This document shows, one piece after another, positions 36,455 to 49,370 of a stretch of 64,000 bases of DNA. The stretch is from Brienomyrus brachyistius (lineage: Eukaryota; Chordata; Actinopteri; Osteoglossiformes; Mormyridae). Below the pieces are notes generated by a model. That model did no database searches. It was given only the letters and a program-made list of their open reading frames with translations, and had not been told where the DNA came from. The position numbers and the translations under genes are program-made. The stretch spans positions 16,089,191 through 16,153,190 of the forward strand of contig NC_064540.1 in assembly GCF_023856365.1 (NCBI RefSeq). The letters run 5' to 3'. The number at the start of each line of letters is the position of its first letter. The stretch's first letter is position 1.

Positions 36455-38930
36455 TTCACGCTGGATATCTCTTCCTAGAGCATTAATACATGTTACTACT
36501 TTTTTGCTAAAACTGGGCAATGTGCCACAGATCTTCATTATTAACTTCTCCAGCATAAGTATGTTAATGACCAGGCCTTGTGCTCCTGCCTGACTTTCAG
36601 TTTGTAAACCGAGCACTGCTGGCTCCTGCATGATTAAACAAGCTTCATGCATTTTTAATGTCTGCTGCTGCTGTGTTAACCCTCAGCCCCTCTACGGAGA
36701 GTTACCATGAAGCTCTTCGAGTTGAAGAGGTTGGATCATGGTGCACAGCTTCAGGCCAATGTCACGCACAATGAAAACAGCGGGACCCTGTGTTTCTCCT
36801 CAACGTCACTATCACTTTTATTATTTATTATCACTTTTCTAAAAGTGTCCGCCTCTTGCTCATATTTGATTATTTCCTTAAGGGTTAGTGCAAGATGATC
36901 TTTCCTGGAACGGAACTGTAGTGCAGTGCTGTGGACTCCACAGAGTGAACAATTTCAACCCAAACCAAATGATATCTTTCGGGGTGGGGGCGGATGTTTT
37001 TCTTCTTCAGTATTGCTTCTTTTCTATGCTAATGCATACAGATATTTTACTGAGTCACTTTGCTAGTTTATTTTTTCCCTCATGCAAATATAAGAAAAGG
37101 CCACCAGAATACTAATACTTTTTTCCTTTCTTTCCCATCTCCAACCCAGATCCCTCTTCCTCCTCCACCTTGAACAAAATAAACATTTTAATAAAATGTT
37201 CTTTAAAGAAAGAAGATCATTTCAGCTTGCGATTCGGTTTCCTTCGCCTTTTTGCGATCACAGAATGCATCCTACACTGGCTCTCTGCTAATCGATAGCA
37301 GCTTCTGCTTTGCTGCATTTGTGGGGAGCATATGGAGAATTGCTCCAGTCTTTTTCATGAACTGGACCCTGTGATCCATGGACTGGATAGAGCACGGAGA
37401 CAGCCTTTTATTAAAATGGGACTTGCCCTCTCTGGGTGAGAGGGACGTGAGGAGAAGGGGTCATCACAATACAGAGGGCACACTCGAAAAACAAAGAGTG
37501 CCAAGAAGGAAGAGTAAAATTAGAATTGGGCTTGTGCGTCAGGGAATAATTCGACAGGACAGAGGCAGAGTCCCAAACGGCCTCCCAGTAGTGCAGGTTT
37601 ACAGGGAGCAAAAGAATAGAACAGACCAATTTATACTGGTAGACATTAACGAGGGATGGGTGTATAGATTCAACACAAACAGCAACAGTAACCTGACTCT
37701 CGTTCTCAAGATGAGCCCCCCCCTCCAAACTCACCCACCATCTTGCTGATACATTAAGTGGGGCTTATTTTTGAACTGTGATGCAGGCGTGTGTTGGCTG
37801 GTGCCGACTGGACCTGCCTCACGCCACTGCCTCTGCTAATGTACGCATGACAGAGATGACTGTGCCTGCATTGATGCTTCATCATGACCCACTTCAGAGG
37901 GGGGAGACGAGTCTGGCCCCCCTGACCTCAGTTTCGCACACAGTTTTCTGTTATACAATTTGTGTAAAAAAAAGTGATTTTTACTATTTTTATTTTTCTA
38001 CAATTTTTATTATTCTTATAATCACATTAATATTCAAAAATATGAATAAATGTTGAAGGGCAGCATTATGAAGTCGGTCAGTGGGACTCCAGGTGATGGC
38101 AATTTGCTGGAAAACCATTTTCAATCAAATTCCCTATTTAATAATTGGCGCTCATGGCATGGTGAACAGACCTCACAGAAGTTAGCCGACACCTCTGCAG
38201 GCTCCTGAAGAACACTGTGGATGAGCTTTGCTCAGCCTCCTCCATTTGATGGAGCACAGCAGTCCAGCTGGCCGGTTGGAAGCAGCCAATCACCTCGTCT
38301 CGCTTCCCCGTGCTTCAACTTCACCGGCCTTCTGCTCACTTTTCCTCTGTGCCATGCCGTCTCAACCTCCCCCAACTCCTTCTCGCTGCCATCCTGACCT
38401 CCTGGGAAGATCAAGGGTCAACCCCCCCCCGCGCGAGGCAAGAGCAGAGCAGCTCAGCAGTCAGCCACAGACGTGCGTCAGGAGTCCTAGGCTAAATGTT
38501 GTGGAAGCACACATCGGATTTGTCTGTCTGTTATAAATTCTGCCTGTGGCACTTGCAGGAAATTAGTGAAGCGAACAGAGCTCTCGATTCATTAGAACTA
38601 CTCATAGGTTGCTGCAGTAACACACACTTTCCCCAGACCAAGTCCAAAGTTACACAAATTCCTTTGTTCTTAATTATTATGAATGTTGCCTTGTAATAGT
38701 CTGTTTTGTTGGGCGGTTGGCTGCACACAACCATATTGACTGGGGAATGGGGCAGAATTTGGAACTGACATCGAGAGCAATGTGCTTTCCCAAGGCATGT
38801 TGGGAGATGTTGGGAGAAGCAATGTAAAGCTTCAGGCCACCATGAAAACAATTACAGGTTGTAGCATGAAGTACAACTATAAGTTGAAGAGTTTTGCATT
38901 CTGAGAAGTCTTTCTACACACCACTATAAT
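36455..38930. other. Intergenic, nothing recognised
   Basis: A 123-residue frame at 37378-37749 lacks any recognisable motif. No supported gene or repeat. Confidence 0.4.
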
Positions 38931-38937
38931 GAGCTCT

Positions 38938-39325
38938 TACTTTTTGCACTTGTCCTTCCTGTGAGCTGTAATGAGTCTGGCCGTTCTCCTCTGACCTCTC
39001 TCATTAACAAGGAGTTTTCACCCACAGAACTGTGGCTAACTGCATGTTTTTGTTCATTCTCTGTAAACTCTGTACTCTGTGGTGTAAGATAATACCTGGG
39101 GGTACGGGAGGCGGAGGGGCTGGGTCTGAGATGCTGGAACCACCACCTCTACACCACCGATTTCACCACATTCAAAAATCTCTTACATCAGGTGCCTAGG
39201 CTGTTCTACCCAACGTGACACTCTTTCCCCTGTCCATGTGTTGTCAGTTGCAGTTACACTGGTTGATTGGACGACCTGTTTGTTTTAGTGAGCAGGACTA
39301 CCTAATAAACTGGGCTGGTTCCTGG
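38938..39325 (-). mobile_element. Tc1-family transposon remnant, copy A (minus sense)
   Basis: Contains CTGGCCGTTCTCCTCTGACC, CATTAACAAGGAGTTTTCAC, TTCTCTGTAAACTCTGTACT and CCACATTCAAAAATCTCTTA, collinear with 58.17-58.37 kb, and ends at CTACCTAATAAACTGGGC, the inverted Tc1-type terminus. The sense strand of the N-terminal, DNA-binding part of the transposase would read leftwards. Heavily decayed, with no open frame. Confidence 0.75.
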
Positions 39326-40084
39326 AGGTGGGAGGCCACGCATTACCCAATCCATGTAAAGACACACCAAGTTTAAAGCAAACAGCACAGAAATAATCAC
39401 AGACTGCAGAGGTGTTGTGCCTCTAATCAGTTACGGGAACATTGTTTCCGGTCATAATCACGGATGCATGGCAACTCATTTCAGAGTTTGGGACATAAGC
39501 GCTGCGGAAGGGTACTTTGTATTCACCTGCTTGTGTCTCCATTCACGGTGTTCAGAGAATTATGAATTAGAATTTTTGACAATGGTTCAGTGAGTCAGCC
39601 ATGAATGTCTGTGCAGAAGCATTATAACTAATTGCCAGTTCTTTCCATACTTCTGAGCAGCCAGGGGAAGAGAAAAGGACATTTACAAAACAATGGCACA
39701 GAGGTATCTCTGAGGCGCAGTGCAGAGCGCGGGAACAACACGGCCCCCGCTATGGGCAGAACAAACTTCTGTGGGCTTAATAAGGGATGTGAGGTCTGTG
39801 TGAGGTCTGACTTCTAATTTTTGTATCTGAGATGCATTACCGCTGTAATGAAAATCACCAGAAATCGAGGGATTCTGCAGACTTAATTGCTTTCTGTGTT
39901 TGTTATGTTAAAGGGGAATATAGAGCAACCAAGTGAAAATCATTTAGCACCAAAGTGGACTAAGAGTGAAAAACTACGAAGCAAGAAAATTCCATTCATG
40001 CTTTAATTGCCTACAAAATCGACCAAAACGCATTAACATGGCAGGACCACATGGGACCGGGGGCCTGTCTCAGCCAGATGATGT

Positions 40085-40200
40085 GGGACACCCTGTATGG
40101 GATGCTGGTCCATCATGGGACACACGGCATGGGACACCCTGTACGGGACACACAGCGTGGGACACTCTGTACAGGATGCCTGTCCTTTGTAGGGCACATA
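40085..40200 (+). repeat. Imperfect short-period repeat derived from SINE tail
   Basis: GGGACACCCTGTATGGGATG, GGGACACCCTGTACGGGACA and GGGACACTCTGTACAGGATG are iterations of the same roughly 20-bp motif, close to the 'accctgtacaggatgccagtcc' module of the dispersed tail family. Confidence 0.6.
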
Positions 40201-40204
40201 TACA

Positions 40205-42560
40205 GAATTTAAATTTTATTAAAAATTATAATAATAAAATGCCCTTCATGGGATTTCTGTCATTTATACTGAGATTTTAACTGCAAGTAAACGCCAAGAT
40301 GTGCAGAATTAAACTGCCAACAAAGGTGACAATGAAAAATCATATTAAAGAGCGTTCATGGTGACATGATCATTCTCAGACAAATAAAATGTGGAACCCG
40401 AACTTGCTCGTTCATAATAATCATGGAGGCAAGCAGGAGTAACACATCTAAAAATGATTAGAAAAGTAATTCTCTGTGGTTAGTGAGTTAGTCAGCCCTT
40501 CGAATTTTTGCTCGAATAAATAATTCAGACTGTTGCATTCATATTGCAGTGTAGAAGATGTGGGCAACTTACCTAAATGTCCAAGTGCTGGGTTGTAACA
40601 TTAATCCTCTGCACTATTACCATTTCAGCGTCTCCCTGTAATGAGGCTAGAATGAGAAACGCAGTGTTGTGGAACCTGCAATTTTATTGTGCCCACATGG
40701 ATAACAAGAGGGGCCGTCCCCCCCCAACAATGGTGCTTTTAAGAGGTGTTTTGGTCTCTCCCACTCTTCCCCTGCCACAGACGGATGAGCAGATTGCTGC
40801 ATTTGTTGTGTCTGCATCACCGGCATTTAACACAGATCGGTGGCTAAACAACAGCTGCATTCTTTAAAAATCACTTAAAATTTTCTTTTCGTTTAAATGC
40901 TCCCGTTTAACATTTTGTATGAATGTCACATTCTTAATAAGATGTTAAATATTGTAGAGTGCTCACTCTGCAATGTGCAGAAAGAGGCCAATAAAACTCA
41001 TTTAAAGTAGTTTCGTTTGGCGGTTTCTCTTTCCCAGATAATTTTTTTAAAGATTCAAATACACATTACAGCATTTTATTGCTCATGATTTGTTATTTTA
41101 ATTTATTACGCGTGTAAAATATACTTTTTAATTTCATCCTTAGAGTTTTGTGCCATTTCCTTTTCAAGCTGGCAATGAGGACGGTGCCTTATAAAGAACA
41201 TTTTATTGAATTTCTAATGCGATTCCCCTTTGGGTTTCTTAGATCACAACATATTCTTAAATATCCCTTTTGCATCCTGCAACATCACAAGACATCACAA
41301 AAAAAAATCTTAGGTCTGACATTAATAACGCACTAATGTAGTGCATTAAAACTGGCTTTTCAGTTTGTGTGAAAGGTTGCTGGTTTTTTAAATTTATAAT
41401 GTTTGTAGGTACATATAAAGGCCATACTGTCAGAGAACCTCTGCTTTTAGCCACATATCTGAGCCCCACAGACGCACTAGGAGAGCGAGTGAGAATCCTG
41501 CGGTCCACAGGCTGAAAGGTGGTATGCGGGAGCCAGTGTATCACCCAGTATGATCAACTGGAGAGGCCATGCAGCTAATCACAGTGCTAAGGCGCCGCAT
41601 GCCCTCGAGGTGGGCAGGGCTGGGCAGGGTGGGGCGAGAGCTACAGTTTGCCATTGTCCGATATAAACCCTCAATTTCTTGGCAGAAGGGTGTCACTTGA
41701 ATTCCTCTGCGTGGAAACCCTGGTATAAACTGGCTTGCTGCTGACTCAGGGTGAGCTATACTGGAACGTTAACAGAGCTTAGGGTGAGGGTTAACAGGTA
41801 AGGTTATGGCTAACTATGGCAGAAACATGACTAGTTTAAAGAGTCAGACTTTTCAGATGAAAACCACACCTCAAGTACTTGATGTGTGGTTGAGTTTTCT
41901 ATATCTCTATAAATCAGATGACAACTCAAAATCTGGTGAGATCATGCTGGTGTAATTCGTACGTGACCTTTAGAAGCAGCCCACTAAAGCGACATTCATG
42001 TGTGTTGGCATTTTTGTTCTTGAAATGCTGTGGTTGATGACCCCTGCTAATTCTGCAGTGGGGCTCAAATGTTAATAACGTTACAATTCATTGCTTTATT
42101 TTTTTTTTTCTGCTAATGCGCATGTATAATTCAAGTACGACTTTAATTTGCTGCAGGATTACGTGCAGAACACCAAATTAGAATGTAGCCAAAGAATATA
42201 TTAACATGTGTCAAGCTTTGGTCTCTAGTTTTATGCTGTTCATTTTAATGTATTCAGGAAGTTCTCCCCTGCAGCTAAAAAGCCTTTTCAATTCTCAACC
42301 AACAATACCATGGTACTGGCTGTGTCCAGACCCAAGGATGGCATTTTTCCCCATTATAGTCACACTTTGCGGTTCTGCTTTTGGCTCAACGTTAAATACC
42401 TGTTTAAGATGTTTGTTTTGATGAAATATGAAAGTCATAATACAACCACTGGCAACTATTTAGTGTCTGCCCATATTCTGATGTGTGAAATCACACATTG
42501 TCCCATCGGAATAATGAATCTGATTTGACTATAAAATGTTTAAGACCTCGTAAATGGATG
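40205..42560. other. Intergenic, nothing recognised
   Basis: AT-rich; a G-rich patch GGGCAGGGCTGGGCAGGGTG lies at 41612-41631. No supported gene. Confidence 0.45.
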
Positions 42561-42565
42561 TAAAT

Positions 42566-42640
42566 AATAATATAATATAATATAATATAATATAATATAA
42601 TATAATATAATATAATATAATATAATATAATATAATATAT
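42566..42640. repeat. (TATAA)n pentanucleotide microsatellite
   Basis: About 14 perfect TATAA units in register. The same pentamer recurs at 44742-44766. Confidence 0.95.
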
Positions 42641-43368
42641 AGATGTTATAAACCACCTATTTTATATGTCCATTCACAAACCCTTATTGGCATTTACTGA
42701 AATATACATTCTCACACTTGCTTATTACCATTTGATTTAATAATAGGCCTTAAAGTCCAACACTTAGAGTTAGGATGGATCTGTGCCGGAACGCCAGATC
42801 GCCGGGAATCGGTGACAGTGAGGAATGGATGCACTATCCGATGTGGGTTCGTTCTCCCGCTAGGTCTGATCCCTGATAGACTCGCACCACGGTCCATTTC
42901 ACACAGCCTTCCTGCCTGGCAGCTGCTCAAGCCTGCACTGCATTCAGATGCTTCTCTCAGAAAATCTCCCCACGTGCCCCTGGGTGTCATGCAAAGAGCC
43001 CTTCCTGGATAATTGAGAGAACAATTGTTTCCAGCTGATGCGTTACAATCTTTTTTGCTCATGTTATTTCTGTTTTACTGGCGTCTGTGTGCTTGATAAT
43101 TGGCTGAAACGTTCTACATGCATGCAGTAATAATTTCAGTACTGCCCTGTCTTCTGTTGTACAAATGCATTTATTAGGAAGGCTTACGAAGTCCGCGCTT
43201 CGCAACATAACTATCATGTCGCTTCTGTTTATACGCCTGATGACGATAAATTCAGCCAAGCAATAAGCCAGAATTATGTTTCAATTAAACACAAGCCTTC
43301 AAAATTCAAAATTTAATATTTTGAAAATTAAGAGTATCCTTTAAAATTATGTAGTTATGATCGCATTA

Positions 43369-43372
<4 letters not shown>

Positions 43373-43404
<32 letters not shown>
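43373..43404. repeat. (AT)16 microsatellite
   Basis: A perfect alternating AT run, self-complementary and able to extrude as a cruciform. Confidence 0.95.
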
Positions 43405-43407
<3 letters not shown>

Positions 43408-43840
43408 CTCTGGGAGAATAATTATTGAGTTTTTGCACAAGTTCTTGTATTTCTTAATAGCCTATATGATCAGGTTAGAATAGTAAAAAGAGCTGCATCT
43501 TCATGCACGTGAAGTATTGAAAATGACCAAAAAACTGTCTTTTCAAGCATTTAATGGTACATAAATGTGAATAAAGGAGTTTTTTTAAAGACTCCATTCG
43601 AAATTTGATCACTCGTGTATCTTACTATGAAACTATTTTTTCACTTCATCTATGTGAAAGTATATTTAGATTTTCAAGTGAAACTGAAAGTAACTATTTG
43701 AAACAATTTGAATGAATTATTTATTTTCATACACAATGAATTGAGAATTCACACCCGTAAACATTTAAAAAATTTACTATTAGCTTATATTAGCATAAAT
43801 GATTGGAGCGGGAAAAATGTTCTTTGTTTAAATTCTCACT

Positions 43841-43844
<4 letters not shown>

Positions 43845-43903
<59 letters not shown>
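43845..43903. repeat. (AT)29 microsatellite
   Basis: About 59 bases of pure AT, 74 bp left of the 28-bp array. Confidence 0.95.
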
Positions 43904-43904
<1 letters not shown>

Positions 43905-43976
43905 TAAATAAAGGATTACATTTCACTTTAAACCACTGTCTTCAGCTGCAGACTGTCTTTGGCTTGTTTATAAAAT

Positions 43977-44392
43977 GATGTGCTCATTTACGTACTCTTC
44001 ACGATGTGCTCATTTACGTACTCTCTTCACGATGTGCTCATTTACGAACTCTCCTCACGATGTGCTCATTTACGTACTCTTCACGATGTGCTCATTTACG
44101 TACTCTCTTCATGTTGTGCTCATTTACGTACTCTCTTCACGATGTGCTCATTTACGTACTCTCTTCACGATGTGCTCATTTACGTACTCTCTTCATGTTG
44201 TGCTCATTTACGTACTCTCTTCACGATGTGCTCATTTACGTACTCTCTTCATGTTGTGCTCATTTACGTACTCTCTTCACGATGTGCTCATTTACGTACT
44301 ATCTTCACGATGTGCTCTTTTACGTACTCTCTTCACGATGTGCTCATTTACGTACTCTCTTCACGATGTGCTCATTTACGTACTCTCTTCAT
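43977..44392. repeat. 28-bp minisatellite, 15 copies
   Basis: Thirteen 28-bp and two 26-bp units make exactly 416 bp. The core is TGCTCATTTACGTACTC followed by TCTTCACGATG. Variants CTTCATGTTG replace CTTCACGATG at three or more joints, giving a partial higher-order pattern. Because 28 is one more than a multiple of three and the unit lacks stops, all three forward frames stay open (216, 151 and 146 residues). The reverse strand has stops in every unit. No promoter, splice signal or domain suggests translation. Confidence 0.95.
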
Positions 44393-44399
44393 CAAAGCC

Positions 44400-46990
44400 T
44401 TGGGACTTTTTCAGCTGTTTTCCTGCCTTCCTTAATTACCAGATAAGGGTGCCAGAGGGGTTAGTGCAATACACAAAAAAGGTTGTGGAAATATTAATCA
44501 AAAAGAATTTGCTGAAATGCTATCTCGTATTAATAACACATCACTTGGTGCAAAATTTAGCCTGGTTTTTGTTCCAGAATATTGCACATTTCTCACTTTT
44601 TGTTCTTTTGTTTCTTAAACTCTAAGCACTTTGAGAAACTGTGATGTTTTTGAATTACATTATAAAATGTCGGCGACTAATCAGATGCAATTAATTGCAG
44701 AAATGAAAAACAACATTCACACACGCAGGCACAGACACACACAATATAATATAATATAATATAATAACAAAAAAATTATAATATATGAATAATTGCAAAT
44801 TTCCTATATATTTATATGTGAGTTCAAAGAAGTGTACAATTATTTGTGGTTTATTGAAATAAAAAATAGAATATATTTGTATTTTATAATAATTATTATT
44901 TATATATTTAGTCATTTTAAATGGACAATTTCAAGGCAATTTAATGACATTCATTTTTCTAATTAGTGATGAATCATTTGCTTTGACTCATAATGGTGAT
45001 TTTGCTCGTGATATTTTGCTGATATTGTTCATTATACTTTTCACAATACAAGTACCGTCGCACAATAAATACAAAGATGAAAGTCCTTCATTTTGCCTGC
45101 TGGTAAATGATTAAAGAAAAGGCAGTGAGAGTTGTGTCACATTAAAATTCTTTTTCAAGAATACATACACCTGTAGTTCTGGGACTCCAGGGTACCCAGG
45201 GCTACACGACAGATGTTCTGCAGAACATGTGCATCACCAGCTGTCTGCAGCAATTGTTCTTCCAGAGAAAAATATCCATCTAAGTTATTGCTGCTCCAGT
45301 CTGCAAGGTTTCCAGCCATAAGAAGGTCACATCCCACAACTCTGCTTGCATTAAAAGGGGACACGCAAAAAAGGAGTTGGGACACGCCCCCATGAACCAC
45401 CTAATAACAACGTGGACACGCTCAAATTTAGGGCAGGAAAAGAAATGATTTAGAAGCGACCAATGGTGTAGTATTTTATCCACTGCTGTGGGGGTTCTGG
45501 GATCAGCAAAAGTGCCTGGTGCCCAGTGGAACAATCGCTCTTAAAAAAGAATCGCAGCAGATTAAACTCTGCAGGGCCGAAACCGTGCGGCTTTGTTTAT
45601 ATGGGTTTATGTATGTTGCCCATGTAACGTGAAACTTTGCTTTTTATCCTTGTTCGCCTTTTGTAGCTTAGCTGAATGAAGCACCTCACCATCTACGGCT
45701 ATGAATAATTCCTCTGGTTAGCAGCACTGTGATTAGCCCAGCAGCCCCAGGCTCCGCTCGGACTCATTGCCAGCTCACCCTAAGGCATTCATACTCTGTC
45801 GCATATTAAGGGCTATTTAGAGTTAGCAGTTTATCTGAGCACCATCTCTTTGGGTCATAGGAGGGAGCTGCTCCGCTACGGGAAGAACGTCCACGCAGAC
45901 ACAATGGATGCAATGGAGCAGGCGCCCGGAGCCACGGAGCGACGACGCTACCTGCTGTGCCACCGTCTGCGGACCATTTCCCTCTTGATTTTTATAGAGC
46001 CGTCTACGTTTGAAAGATGCTTAGGATTCTCAATGTCATCTCTATTTTTTATTCTTTTTTATTGTTTTAATTGTAAAAATAGCAATGACATTGAGAGGGA
46101 AAAAAATACTTTTTTCTTTTTCATTTGGCCTTAACAAAATAACTGTATTCTTTCAAATATTGCTAACGGACTTCATAAACAACCCAAAAAAGAAAGCAAA
46201 TGACGTAAATTGAAGAACTGCCGTATAATAATTAAGGCCTTCGATACACTGGCAAGACGGGATTGTTGTTGGCTCCTCCCGGTCGTCTGTAATTACACCG
46301 CTGACCTCGTCCTTAATGATACGATCGGAGTGGATGGAGAATCTTGCTCCGTCTCTCTACTCTCGTAGCTCCGTAGACGCTGGTGAATCACAGCATATGT
46401 CAGGCCTGACCAGCGACGTTCCTCCATATGGCCACACATATTTTGTGTGTTTCAGCACAGATCTGTCTCTTGCCAGCTTGACCAGATTTAAAAGGAAAAC
46501 ATAGTTCTTTTTTCTTTTTTTTTCTGGGGAAACCTTAACCCAGCTTTAGCTGTCTAGAATGTAATTAACAGCGAGCTCTGCTGCGGATGCCTTGAATTCT
46601 GGCAGCCAGGGGTTCCGTGACAGATGCCGGAGATGATCGTGCGGTCAGGAGTTTCAGGATCCAGACGCACAGCTTTGAAGGAAGGAACATGACCGGCTAC
46701 ACGTTAGGGTTCTCCTTCAAAGTTCTGTTGTTCTCTAAATGAACCGTTTTAAAAATTCTTTAGTGTATATGAAATGTATGTCACTGATTACATAGTCACA
46801 CACATCCTCGACCCTTTGGGAGCGACGTAGCAACCACTGTTACAGAAGAGTAGCATGTAGTGTAATAGATACGGAACAAAACTTTTGGTCCATTGAGTAG
46901 AAGCTGTTCAGGGTTCTACGGAGGTCCTGCTCTTTTACCCCTGAAATCCACAGAAAACTGCCTCAGTAAAATCTATCAACTGACCAAAAG
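44400..46990. other. Intergenic; small (ATAAT)n at 44742-44766
   Basis: A short (ATAAT)5 tract repeats the pentamer of 42.57 kb. Nothing else was recognised; frames of 62-94 residues have no motif. Confidence 0.45.
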
Positions 46991-46999
46991 TTAAACCAG

Positions 47000-47165
47000 A
47001 TTGGAATTCTGTACCCGTGATTGAAAAGTCGCTGGTTCTAATCTAAGGGCCAACGGAGTGATTTCACAGTTGGGCCCCTGAGCGCAGCCCTTAACCCCAA
47101 TTACTCCTGGGACTGACTGATCCTGCTCGCTCAATTGTATGTCGCTTTGGGTAAAGAAAAGTCCC
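47000..47165 (+). repeat. tRNA-derived SINE remnant, plus sense
   Basis: TCGCTGGTTCTAATCTAAGG is a degenerate B box. It is followed by TGGGCCCCTGAGCGCAGCCC, CCCCAATTACTCCTGGGACT and CAATTGTATGTCGCTTTGGG, the conserved body and tail of this fish SINE. Confidence 0.75.
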
Positions 47166-47169
47166 TCAA

Positions 47170-48055
47170 CGTCTGCACGAAAACACATTACACACTGTAT
47201 AGGCAAACATGGACAATTAGGACACAACAGTTCACCTGAACTACACGTGTTTATGATAATTCACACGTGCACAGAGAGAATGAGCAAGCTTCACTAAATA
47301 TTCTATGTAGTAAATATTTTAAACTCAGCCTACTCTATATAAAAGGATGATATAATAGGAATAGAATATAATAGGAATGAATGGCAAAAGACGGTAACAT
47401 TGTCAGGAACACAAATGTCCTGACACTAAGTTCTGTGCAGTGATATGGTTGGTGTGTGGAACAGTAGAAAGAAAATAGTTCCTTCATCAATCTGCTCATC
47501 TACAAGGTCTGTGGATTATCATGAGTAACCGGGTCATGATTTCTGATGAGACGTTAGTGTTGAATTTTTCAAATGTATTTTTCTGGCACTTTAATCATCA
47601 CAGAAAGAATGTTATTCCCTCCCATTATACTCGAGAGAAGCCCGACATTTCTATAACCGATATCTTCACAACTAGACATCTCCTAGCAGAATGACCTAGA
47701 TGGATGGATAGTCCTCCAGCATATTTGAAAGATTTGCTTTTTAGATTTTGGGGTGAACTGCCCCTTTAATAAATGATAAATATGATAAAACAGATGATAA
47801 AGGCAGACTTCATACAGATTAGATACCCTGGCAGTGTCGAAAAGCCACAAGCACTGCAGGCTGTTCGAGACCCTGATGGTTTGCTTGAATCCGGGAGGCT
47901 CCAGCACACTGGGGATCCCTGTGCCCCCAATCCTGAAGCAGCTAACTTTAGCATAGTACTTTGTCGCCTGCCTGAATGACATTATTTTACAGGCCCAGAA
48001 GCCTGTTAGAGTAGAATTTACGGTTATTTTCAAATTTGATCTCTTTAAGCGGACG
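47170..48055. other. Intergenic, nothing recognised
   Basis: No coding, RNA or repeat signal that I can support. Confidence 0.45.
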
Positions 48056-48057
48056 GC

Positions 48058-48375
48058 ATTTTGGCGCAGTGGGTATCACTGTCACCTTGTACCTCCAAGG
48101 TTGACTGGATGGTTTGAGTGCCCCCCGCCCCGCACCCCCCCCCCCCCCCCCCCGTATTGCACAGCTCCCTGCCAGGCGCTCTGCTTTCTCCCGTAGACCA
48201 AAGACATGCAGTTGGGAGAATTGGCATCTCGGAATTGCCCATATTGTGTGAATGGGTGTATACCCAATGATGGATCTCATCCAGGTCGCTCCCCGGCCCT
48301 GTGCTGTCTGGGACCAGCTCCAAGCCCCCTGTGACCCCGTACTGGACAAGCTGTTGGAAGATAAATGAGTCTGCT
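48058..48375 (+). repeat. Fish SINE/LINE-tail element with poly(C) run
   Basis: GGCGCAGTGGGTATCACTGT (A-box-like head), a C-rich run at about 48136-48153, AAGACATGCAGTTGGGAGAA, ATTGCCCATATTGTGTGAAT and CTGGGACCAGCTCCAAGCCC follow the module order of the 12.5-kb copy and include the head missing there. Confidence 0.8.
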
Positions 48376-48379
48376 AAGT

Positions 48380-48900
48380 TTTCAAGGTTTACATGAATAG
48401 CAGGTTTGTTTAGCGAGGAAAAAAAAAAAAACTCTTTAATATTACTTTAATGCCTCTACCATAATTTATGTAATAATTACAGTTTAGATATAATTAAAAT
48501 TGCACATGCAATATAATAGCGTCCTATAGTTACATCAGATGGTGGCAATGCAGAAGTGTAAAGCATCAGCCCATGCTAGCAGCACAGCGCTAATCTGGCT
48601 AAGCAGTGACACACCATATGATGCTGTTCCAGGGAAGCAGAGGCCTGCCTGTCAGCTCTCCCCATTGACAGTGAGCTGTGAGCTCAGACCCCGGCGTTCT
48701 CTTACCTTTCATTCCTGAAAACATACAGTAAAAATCAGGGGTGTCTGAAACTGGGGGGACAGGAGACCCCCTTCCCAATAAATATATAATAGGATGTTCC
48801 TTGTCTTTTAGTATGAATCTGTGTTACTGAGGCCAATTTGCTGTGCATGCAGAGTGCAAGTATGAAATGTATATGCGTAAGGAATCTGTTATATCACACC
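48380..48900. other. Intergenic, nothing recognised
   Basis: AT-rich with an A13 run near 48419-48431. Confidence 0.45.
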
Positions 48901-48906
48901 CTTTCA

Positions 48907-48986
48907 CTGTGTGTGTACGAGTGTGTGTGTGTGCGTGTGTGCATGTGTGTGTGCTTTGTGTCTTTGTACGTGCATGTGTGTCTGTG

Positions 48987-49027
<41 letters not shown>

Positions 49028-49180
49028 CTTTGTACGTGCATGTGTGTCTGTGTGCATGTGTGTGTACGTGCATATGTGTGTGTGTCTGTGCGCATATGTA
49101 TGTGTGTGTCTGTGTACTTGCATGTTAGCATTTTTCCCATACGAATGAATGAGTGATCCCCATGAAGATATGATTACAAG

Positions 49181-49214
<34 letters not shown>

Positions 49215-49215
49215 T

Positions 49216-49258
<43 letters not shown>
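48907..49258. repeat. (TG)n tracts flanking a short inverted dispersed-repeat fragment
   Basis: An impure TG tract with CATGTGTGTCTG higher-order pattern occupies 48907-49110, and a purer (TG)n occupies 49181-49258. Between them CCCATACGAATGAATGAGTG and CCCCATGAAGATATGATTAC are the inverse of the 'atatctttgtgggga... catttctatggg' module, so this is a minus-sense fragment of the (CA)n-flanked family. Confidence 0.85.
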
Positions 49259-49259
<1 letters not shown>

Positions 49260-49370
49260 CCATTGTGATGCTGCGACATACATTGCAGCCCTCCGCACTC
49301 CGCCCCCCCACTCCTGTGCTCCCCCACAATGTGAAACTGTTCCTGACGCCAGTGATATATATAGACCATA

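Noticed and set aside
37378..37749. 123-residue plus-strand frame
   Set aside because: No motif, no family resemblance, and antisense frames of similar length.
43977..44392. CRISPR-like array of 28-bp repeats
   Set aside because: Units are directly contiguous with no unique spacers, and the context is vertebrate; it is a minisatellite.
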